Assembly: GCA_015489145.1 (NCBI GenBank)
Contig: WGAH01000111.1
Coordinates: 1-11,589 of the forward strand
Source of the DNA: Deltaproteobacteria bacterium
GTDB taxonomy: Bacteria > Myxococcota_A > UBA796 > UBA2385
Direction: 5' to 3'
Length of the DNA: 11,589 nt
Position numbers and translations under genes: made by a program. Shown here in pieces: positions 6,893 through 11,589 of the stretch. Every line of letters starts with the position of its first letter. Position 1 is the stretch's first letter. Below the pieces are notes generated by a model. That model saw only the letters and a program-made list of their open reading frames with translations, did no database searches and was not told the origin of the DNA.

Positions 6893-6921
6893 CTCAAGCG
6901 CGGCGCCCGACGACCGAAAGG
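6893..6921 (+). promoter_or_regulatory. Putative sigma-28 promoter of flgI-flgJ
   Basis: CTCAAG (6893-6898) and CCGAAAGG (6914-6921) have the same 15-bp TCAAG-to-CCGA spacing as the flhA and fliA copies. The block around the -10-like box (GACGACCGAAAGGG) is identical to that of the flhA copy. It lies directly after the flgH terminator. The predicted start would fall near 6927, leaving only about 14 nt before the flgI ATG, with GGAGG at 6928-6932 near the 5' end of the message. Confidence 0.68.
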
Positions 6922-6940
6922 GCGGCTGGAGGTTGCCCGC

Positions 6941-8035
6941 ATGCGCCGGTTGCTCCTGTTCCTCCTGCCGCTCATCTTCGTCGCGGCCCCCGCCCGGGGC
7001 GCCCGCGTCAAGGACATCGCGAGCGTCTACGGCGTGCGGGACAACCTTCTCTTTGGCTACGGCCTCGTCACCGGCCTCGCCCGCACGGGCGACTCGCGCC
7101 GCAACGAGGCCACGATCCGCGCCCTGGCGAACCGCCTCCAGGGCCTCGGCTTCACCCTGTCCACGGACGAGATCCTGTCCCGCAACGTCGCGGTGGTCAT
7201 GGTCACCGCCCGGCTGCCGGCGGACGCCCGCCCGGGCCACCGCCTCGACGTCGAGGTGAGCTCGACCGGCGACGCGACGAGCCTCGAGGGCGGGGTGCTC
7301 CAGATCACGCCCCTGTACGCCCCCAACGGGGAGGCCTACGCCACGGCCCAGGGGCCGCTGGTCATCGGCGGCTACACCGTCGAGCAGGGCGGTTCCGGCG
7401 CGGCGCGCAACCACCCGACGGTGGGGCGGATCCCGCAGGGGGCGATCGTCGAGCGGGAGAACCCCAACCGGCTCGACCTCTCGAAGGCGGACCACGTGGA
7501 CTTCCTCGTCGACGAGCCGGACTTCACCACCGCGACGCGCCTGGCCAGCGCGATCAACGAGGAGTTCGGCACGCCCATCGCGGCGGCGCGGGACGCCGGC
7601 ACCGTCACGGTGCTCGTGCCCGAGGACTACAAGGACCGGGTGGTGCAGCTCGTCGCCCGGGTCGAGAGCGTGGACGTGGACGTGGACCGCCCGGCGGTGG
7701 TCGTGGTGAACGAGCGCACCGGCACGGTGGTGATGGGGGCCGACGTCCGCATCGCGCCGGTGGCCATCGCCCACGGCGGCATCTCGATCCAGGTGAACCG
7801 GAAGGAGGAGGTCTCCCAGCCCGCGCCCCTGTCGGCCGGCAAGACGGCGGTGACGCACAACACCGGCATCCGGGTCGAGGAGGAGGACGGCCAGCTCCTC
7901 GTGGTGGACGGCACGACCATCGGCGACCTCGTCGGCGCGCTCAACGACCTCGGCGTGAAGCCGAGGGACCTCATCCAGATCCTGGTGGCGATTCGCGCGG
8001 CCGGCGCCATGCAGGCCGAGCTGAAGGTGCTGTAG
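6941..8035 (+). CDS. flgI: Flagellar P-ring protein FlgI
   Basis: FlgI forms the periplasmic P-ring in the peptidoglycan layer, assembled with FlgA. The 364-residue length is typical. A Sec signal peptide covers about 1-22 (RRLLLFLLPLIFVAAPARG-A). The family start ARVKDIASVYGVRDNLLFGY and GLVTGLARTGD follow. Further conserved blocks are LSRNVAVVMVTARLPADARP-like (about 84-103), GVLQITPLYAPNGEAYATAQ, GAIVERENPNRLDLSKADHV, the DFTTATRLASAINEEFG segment, VVVNERTGTVVMGADVRIAP and a C-terminus of the GDLVGALNDLGVKPRDLIQI type. ATG 6941 is supported by GGAGG eight bases upstream and by the signal peptide. It begins its own transcription block after the flgH terminator and is followed four bases later by flgJ. 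Confidence 0.97.
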   Translation: MRRLLLFLLPLIFVAAPARGARVKDIASVYGVRDNLLFGYGLVTGLARTGDSRRNEATIRALANRLQGLGFTLSTDEILSRNVAVVMVTARLPADARPGHRLDVEVSSTGDATSLEGGVLQITPLYAPNGEAYATAQGPLVIGGYTVEQGGSGAARNHPTVGRIPQGAIVERENPNRLDLSKADHVDFLVDEPDFTTATRLASAINEEFGTPIAAARDAGTVTVLVPEDYKDRVVQLVARVESVDVDVDRPAVVVVNERTGTVVMGADVRIAPVAIAHGGISIQVNRKEEVSQPAPLSAGKTAVTHNTGIRVEEEDGQLLVVDGTTIGDLVGALNDLGVKPRDLIQILVAIRAAGAMQAELKVL

Positions 8036-8039
8036 GGCC

Positions 8040-8810
8040 ATGGGCCTCGACGCGCTCGGTAGCCTGGGGATGCTGGCCGGCCGCGACCCGGCGGAGCTGC
8101 GCCGCCTCGACCGGGACCGGGCGGCCGAGGTCTTCGAGGAGGTGCTCGCCGAGCAGCTCGTCGGCGAGCTGCGCAAGGCGATGCCCGAGGGGGCGATGGG
8201 CGGCGGCGCCTGGGAGATGTTCGGCGGGCTCATGGACCGCGAGCTGGCGGCGGCGATCGCGCGCTGCGGCGACCTCGGGGTGGCCGCGCAGCTCCGCCGC
8301 CGCTGGGGCGAGACGGCGGCTCCCGCCGCGGCCGTCGGCGGGGCGATGCCCCGGATCTCCGGCGCGCGGCGGGATGGCGGACGCTGGTTGCGCCCGCTGG
8401 TGGGGCGCATCACCTCGGCCTTCGGGTGGCGTCGGGACCCGATCACCGGCCACCGGCGCAAGCACGACGGCGTGGACATCGCCGCGCCCGAGGGCACCCC
8501 CATCGCCGCGGTGGCCGCGGGGACGGTGCGCCGGGCCGGCTGGGCGGGGGGCTACGGCAAGGTCGTCGAGATCGCCCACGACGACGGCACGACGACCCTG
8601 TACGCCCACTGCCGGGACACCCGGGTCGAGCCGGGACAGCGGGTGGCCGCCGGGACGGTGATCGGCGAGGTGGGGTCGACCGGCCGGTCGACCGGGCCGC
8701 ACCTGCACCTGGAGGTGAGGCGCGACGGAGTTCCGGTCGATCCTTCGGGATGGGTGGATCTCGGGCCGGCCGCCTCAAGCGATGGACGGGCCGATCCGAA
8801 AGGCCGCTAA
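8040..8810 (+). CDS. flgJ: FlgJ-type rod-binding protein fused to an M23 (LytM) endopeptidase
   Basis: The 256-residue product has two domains. Residues about 24-86 match the FlgJ rod-binding domain (AAEVFEEVLAEQLVGELRKA, then GGGAWEMFGGLMDRELAAAI and GDLGVAAQL), which in Salmonella caps the growing rod. A linker (about 88-116) leads to a complete peptidase M23 domain (about 117-238). Its zinc and catalytic residues are all visible: H142 and D146 in KHDGVDIA, H190 in LYAHC, and H221/H223 in TGPHLHLEV. The predicted activity is cleavage of peptidoglycan peptide cross-links so the rod can pass the wall. Enterobacterial FlgJ instead carries a glucosaminidase domain acting on glycan strands, and many lineages have only the rod-binding part. 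No signal peptide is present, consistent with export through the flagellar apparatus. The start is four bases after the flgI stop, so translation is probably coupled. Its last dozen codons overlap the flgM promoter. Confidence 0.92.
   Translation: MGLDALGSLGMLAGRDPAELRRLDRDRAAEVFEEVLAEQLVGELRKAMPEGAMGGGAWEMFGGLMDRELAAAIARCGDLGVAAQLRRRWGETAAPAAAVGGAMPRISGARRDGGRWLRPLVGRITSAFGWRRDPITGHRRKHDGVDIAAPEGTPIAAVAAGTVRRAGWAGGYGKVVEIAHDDGTTTLYAHCRDTRVEPGQRVAAGTVIGEVGSTGRSTGPHLHLEVRRDGVPVDPSGWVDLGPAASSDGRADPKGR
8774..8803 (+). promoter_or_regulatory. Putative sigma-28 promoter of flgMNKL, inside the flgJ 3' end
   Basis: CTCAAG (8774-8779) and CCGAAAGG (8796-8803) form the fourth copy of the element, here with a 16-bp rather than 15-bp gap. 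It lies within flgJ codons 245-255, a Ser/Asp/Gly/Arg tail beyond the M23 domain. Predicted transcription would start near 8809, giving flgM a leader of about 44 nt with GGAGG at 8843-8847. Sigma-28 control of flgM, flgK and flgL agrees with the known late-gene pattern. Confidence 0.65.
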
Positions 8811-8836
8811 ACCCTCCCGCGGGACCGTCCGAAGAG
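8808..8836 (+). promoter_or_regulatory. Possible second, tandem sigma-28-like promoter of flgM
   Basis: TAAAC (8808-8812), which includes the flgJ stop codon, is followed after 16 bp by CCGAAGAG (8829-8836), the same -10-like string as in the fliA copy. TAAA resembles the enterobacterial sigma-28 -35 box. A 10-bp palindrome, TCCCGCGGGA (8815-8824), lies between the boxes. This could be a second start or a chance match. Confidence 0.25.
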
Positions 8837-8852
8837 ACGACTGGAGGTTTCC

Positions 8853-9125
8853 ATGAAGATCCAGGCGTCCCTTCCTCTGCAGCAGGTCGAAGGCGTCCGG
8901 GGATCGGGCAAGGGCGCCCGAGGCAAGGCCAGCGACGCCGCGGGCGACCGCGTCCGCCTGTCCTCCGAGGCCCGGTTCATCCAGGATCTGCGCGATGCCG
9001 CCGGCGCGCTCCCCGAGGTTCGGGGTGACGCCGTGGCCCAGGCGCGCGCCGACATCGCCTCGGGCACGCTCGGCACGCCCGACGACATCGAGGCCACCAT
9101 CGACGGCATCCTGGCCGGGTTCTAG
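8853..9125 (+). CDS. flgM: Anti-sigma-28 factor FlgM
   Basis: FlgM binds FliA and blocks late transcription until the completed hook-basal body exports it. The 90-residue product has the usual size. It has a flexible, Gly/Lys/Arg-rich N-terminal half and a C-terminal sigma-binding half: DRVRLSSEARFIQDL (about 32-46), then LPEVRGDAVAQARADIASGT (about 53-72) and a final helix ending IEATIDGILAGF. The D-V-LS-A and LPEVR...I.SG blocks are the family signature. ATG 8853 is supported by GGAGG five bases upstream. It heads the flgM-flgN-flgK-flgL unit behind a sigma-28-type promoter; flgN follows after three bases. Confidence 0.94.
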   Translation: MKIQASLPLQQVEGVRGSGKGARGKASDAAGDRVRLSSEARFIQDLRDAAGALPEVRGDAVAQARADIASGTLGTPDDIEATIDGILAGF

Positions 9126-9128
9126 CCG

Positions 9129-9455
9129 ATGCACGACGCCACCCTCGAGCTGGTGCGCGCTTCGGCCGAGGCCGCCGAGCAGCAGCTCGACGCCGCGAAG
9201 CGCCTCGACGCGGCGGCGCTCCAGTCCGCGACCCGCCGCCGCCAGGACCTGCTCTTCCAGCTCGGCCTGGTGGACCCGGCCACCGTGGACACCGACCATT
9301 CCGAGCTGATCGCGGCCCTCGACCGCCTTCGTCGCCTCGATGCCCGGCTTTCCGCGGTGCTGCGGGCCGGCCTCGAGGTCCTCGAGTCGGTGGCCCCGCA
9401 GGGGCCGCCGGTCGTCTACGCCTGGAACGGGCGCCTGCGGGGGCGCAAGCCGTGA
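9129..9455 (+). CDS. flgN: FlgN-like export chaperone for FlgK and FlgL
   Basis: FlgN is the cytoplasmic chaperone that keeps FlgK and FlgL unfolded and delivers them to FlhA. The 108-residue product is predicted to be almost entirely helical and heptad-like from 1 to about 88 (ELVRASAEAAEQQLDAAKRL, SATRRRQDLLFQL, LIAALDRLRRLDARLSAVLR). It ends in the short tail VVYAWNGRLRG, which resembles the Tyr...Gly-Arg tail common in FlgN proteins. It is on the short side for the family (often about 140). Sequence conservation in FlgN is low, so the assignment leans on the tail and on the position between flgM and flgK. It begins three bases after flgM without an obvious ribosome site, so coupling is likely, and its stop overlaps the flgK GTG. 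Confidence 0.85.
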   Translation: MHDATLELVRASAEAAEQQLDAAKRLDAAALQSATRRRQDLLFQLGLVDPATVDTDHSELIAALDRLRRLDARLSAVLRAGLEVLESVAPQGPPVVYAWNGRLRGRKP

Positions 9456-10834
9456 GCCTGCTCGACGCGCTCAGCGCCGGACGGAGCGGCCTGCGGGTCG
9501 CCTCCGCCGGCTTGTCGGTGGTCGCCCAGAACGTCACCAACGCGACCACCGAGGGCTACAGCCGACGCACCCTGAATTCCACGGTGGCCGACCCGGTGCG
9601 TCGCTACGGCCTCATGCTGGGGCAGGGGGCGCGGGCCACGGGCACGGGCCGCATGGCCGACCAGCTCCTCGACGCGCGGCTCACCTCCTCCCTGGGAGAC
9701 CAGGCCCGGTCGAAGGCGGCCCTCGACCGGCTGTCGGCCATCGAGTCCACCTTCGAGGAAGGCGCCGGGACCGACGTGGTGAGCGCCTACGAGGACTTCT
9801 TCGACCAGCTCGACGCGCTGCGGGCCGATCCCTCCGACGACGCGGCCCGGCTCGAGACGGTGGACGCGGCGAGCCGCCTCGCCGCCGCGGTGAACCGCAC
9901 CGACGACACCCTCCGCACCGAGATGAGCGGCATCGTCGACGAGGTGACCGCCCGGGTGGAGGACGTGCAGGCCTCGCTGGACGCCATCGCCGGCTTCAAC
10001 GCGCGCATCGCCGCCTCCGGCGGGGCCGACGCCTCGGCGGACTACGCCGACCAGGCCTTCCAGCTCGTGCAGGACGTCGCCGAGACCATCGGCGCCACCG
10101 CCAGCTTCGGGGCCGACGGGCAGGTCACCCTGTTCGTCGGCGGCCACGCCGTCGTGAGCGGCGCGACGGCGCGGACCCTGTCGGTGTCGACCGACGCCGA
10201 CGGAACCCCGAAGGTCACGGTGTCCGCCGACAGCGGCACCATCGACGTGAGCGACGATCTCGGCGGCGCCGCCGGGGGCCTGCTCGACGCCTGGGACGTG
10301 GCGTCTTCCGTGCTCTCCAAGCTCGACGACTTCGCGAGCACCTTCGCCGATGCCTTCAACGCCCAGCACGCGGCGGGCTACGACGCCAACGGCGACGCGG
10401 GGGGCGATTTCTTCAGCTACGACGCGGGTTCCCCCGCCGCGAGCTTCGCGGTGGCCTCGGACCTCGCGGAGGACCCCTCGCTCATCGCCGCCGCCGGGGC
10501 GAGCACCGCCGAGGCGGGTGACAGCGACAACCTCCAGTCCCTCGTCGCCCTCCAGGACGAGGCGCTGTTCGACGGCGGCACGAAGACGGGCTCCCGCTAC
10601 CTGTCCTCCCTGGCTTCCACGGTCGGCAGCAGCGTGTCGACGGCCAGCCTCGACGCCGAGACGAACGAGGCCCTCGTCGACGACCTCAGTTCCCTGCGCG
10701 ACGCCGTGAGCGGGGTGGACCTCGACGAGGAGGCGGCGTCGCTGCTCGAGTGGCAGGCGGCCTACGAGGCGGCCTCCCGCGTGATCTCCACCGCCGACTC
10801 CCTGCTCGGCGAGCTGATGGACGTGGTGCGCTGA
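9452..10834 (+). CDS. flgK: Hook-filament junction protein FlgK (HAP1)
   Basis: FlgK forms the first junction zone between hook and filament. The 460-residue product has the axial-protein N-terminus (GLRVASAGLSVVAQNVTNAT, TEGYSRRT). Helical D1 segments follow, including AYEDFFDQLDALRADPSDDA (about 111-130). The HAP1 landmark FNAQHAAGYDANGDAGGDFF lies near 300-320. The C-terminus is canonical (SGVDLDEEAASLLEWQAAYE and ASRVISTADSLLGELMDVVR). It is shorter than the 547-residue Salmonella protein, which fits a smaller outer domain. Composition is notable: Asp and Ala are very frequent, there are only four Lys and there is no Cys. GTG 9452 overlaps the flgN stop (GTGA); the upstream ribosome site is only a G-run. 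The stop overlaps the flgL ATG. Confidence 0.96.
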   Translation: MSLLDALSAGRSGLRVASAGLSVVAQNVTNATTEGYSRRTLNSTVADPVRRYGLMLGQGARATGTGRMADQLLDARLTSSLGDQARSKAALDRLSAIESTFEEGAGTDVVSAYEDFFDQLDALRADPSDDAARLETVDAASRLAAAVNRTDDTLRTEMSGIVDEVTARVEDVQASLDAIAGFNARIAASGGADASADYADQAFQLVQDVAETIGATASFGADGQVTLFVGGHAVVSGATARTLSVSTDADGTPKVTVSADSGTIDVSDDLGGAAGGLLDAWDVASSVLSKLDDFASTFADAFNAQHAAGYDANGDAGGDFFSYDAGSPAASFAVASDLAEDPSLIAAAGASTAEAGDSDNLQSLVALQDEALFDGGTKTGSRYLSSLASTVGSSVSTASLDAETNEALVDDLSSLRDAVSGVDLDEEAASLLEWQAAYEAASRVISTADSLLGELMDVVR

Positions 10835-11589
10835 TGCCCGTGACCCGCGCGACCTGGTTTGGACGGATGGACATGCTCCAGGGGCAGATCGTGCGCCTCG
10901 GGGCGGCGAACGCCCGGGCCATCGAGGTGGCCTCGACGGGCAGGCGCGTGTCGCGGCCCTCCGACGCGCCGGCGGAGTACGCGCGCCTGCAGCGCGTCCA
11001 GGCGGCGGCGGCGGACCAGGAGACCTGGCTGGCGAACGGCGAGCTCGCGGACGGCCTGCTCGCCACGGCGGACCAGGCCCTCGACGCGGTGGGCGACCGG
11101 CTGAGCCGCCTCCGCGAGCTCACCGTGCAGATGAGCAGCGAGACCTACACCGACGAGGAACGCGCCGCCGCCGCCGACGAGGTGCGGGCCCTGCGCGAGG
11201 ACGTGCTCGGCCTGGCCAACAGCGACTTCGGTGGTCGCCACGTCTTCGGGGGCACCGCCTACGACGCCGAGCCCTTCGCCAGCGACGGCAGCTACGGCGG
11301 GAGCACCGACGAACCGTCGGTGAAGGTGGGCGAGGGGATCGAGGTGACCACCGGCTTCGACGGCAGCTCGGTGTTCCAGGGGGACACGGACGTGTTCGCG
11401 GTCTTCGACGACATCGCCGACGCGATGGAGGCCGGGGACGCCGATGCGCTCGCCGGTTCCCTCGACGACATCGACGCCGCCCTCGACCAGGTGGTGAACG
11501 CCCGGGCCCGGGTGGGCATCGAGCAGGGGCAGGTGGAGGACGCCGCCTCGCTGGCCTCCTCCCTCCAGGTGGAGATGAGTCGACAGGCC
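10834..11589 (+). CDS. flgL: Hook-filament junction protein FlgL (HAP3), 3' end missing
   Basis: FlgL forms the second junction zone, onto which the filament cap and flagellin add. The frame starts at ATG 10834, sharing one base with the flgK stop (TGATG), and runs open for 252 codons to the right edge. It should need roughly 40 more residues to reach the family's usual length near 300. The N-terminus shows the flagellin-like helix with VASTGRRVSRPSDAPAEYAR, QETWLANGELADGLLATADQ and RLRELTVQMSSETYTDEERA (about 32-112). NSDFGGRHVFGGTAYDAEPF follows (about 129-148), and the C-terminal helix is beginning (VNARARVGIEQGQVEDAASL). It has one Lys and no Cys in the part seen. No separate ribosome site is clear, so coupling to flgK is likely. 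Confidence 0.94.
   Translation, partial: MPVTRATWFGRMDMLQGQIVRLGAANARAIEVASTGRRVSRPSDAPAEYARLQRVQAAAADQETWLANGELADGLLATADQALDAVGDRLSRLRELTVQMSSETYTDEERAAAADEVRALREDVLGLANSDFGGRHVFGGTAYDAEPFASDGSYGGSTDEPSVKVGEGIEVTTGFDGSSVFQGDTDVFAVFDDIADAMEAGDADALAGSLDDIDAALDQVVNARARVGIEQGQVEDAASLASSLQVEMSRQA

Noticed and set aside
10350..10430. EF-hand-like Asp/Asn-rich loop in FlgK suggesting calcium binding
   Set aside because: The stretch coincides with a landmark region common to FlgK proteins (Gly-Asp-x-x-Gly...Gly-x-Phe-Phe), so it is not a distinctive calcium site.

Overview
The window is a plus-strand flagellar gene cluster from a very GC-rich Gram-negative bacterium (well above 70 % GC by eye). Its order is flhA - fliA - flgF - flgG - flgA - flgH - (terminator) - flgI - flgJ - flgM - flgN - flgK - flgL. 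It is preceded by the 3' end of an OmpA-family outer-membrane protein gene. P- and L-ring genes (flgI, flgH) imply a diderm with an outer membrane. The gene order, and an OmpA protein that looks like a beta-barrel followed by a peptidoglycan-binding domain, suggest the former Deltaproteobacteria, possibly Myxococcota. That placement is an inference from layout and composition only; no rRNA is present.

Layout. Bases 3-743 hold the OmpA-like gene, open at its 5' end. Bases 744-861 are a short intergenic stretch with an 18-bp palindrome and a sigma-28-type promoter. flhA (862-2985) encodes the export gate. A second sigma-28-type promoter precedes fliA (the flagellar sigma factor), whose stop overlaps flgF. 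flgF, flgG, flgA and flgH then follow, overlapping or 7 bp apart (rod, P-ring chaperone, L-ring). A strong intrinsic terminator sits directly after flgH, followed at once by a third sigma-28-type promoter for flgI (P-ring) and flgJ. A fourth such promoter lies inside the last codons of flgJ and serves flgM (anti-sigma-28), flgN (chaperone), flgK and flgL (hook-filament junction). flgL runs off the right edge.

How the genes work together. FlhA forms the type III export channel. FlgF/FlgG build the rod and FlgI/FlgH its bushings, with FlgA as P-ring chaperone. FlgJ probably caps the rod and opens peptidoglycan, here with an M23 endopeptidase domain instead of the enterobacterial glucosaminidase. 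FlgM holds FliA inactive until it is exported. FlgN delivers FlgK and FlgL.

Most notable are four copies of CTCAAG-N15/16-CCGAA-purine-rich, one in front of each transcription block. They fit the sigma-28 (FliA) consensus and its spacing. If so, FliA would drive its own gene, the export gate flhA and the P-ring gene flgI, which in the Salmonella scheme must be made before FliA is released. Also unusual are a FlgH with no lipobox cysteine, the FlgJ-M23 fusion, and a promoter so close to the flhA start that its transcript would be nearly leaderless. Nothing here looks like a defence system, mobile element, CRISPR array or wholly new gene family. The long open frames on the minus strand are GC-driven shadows.
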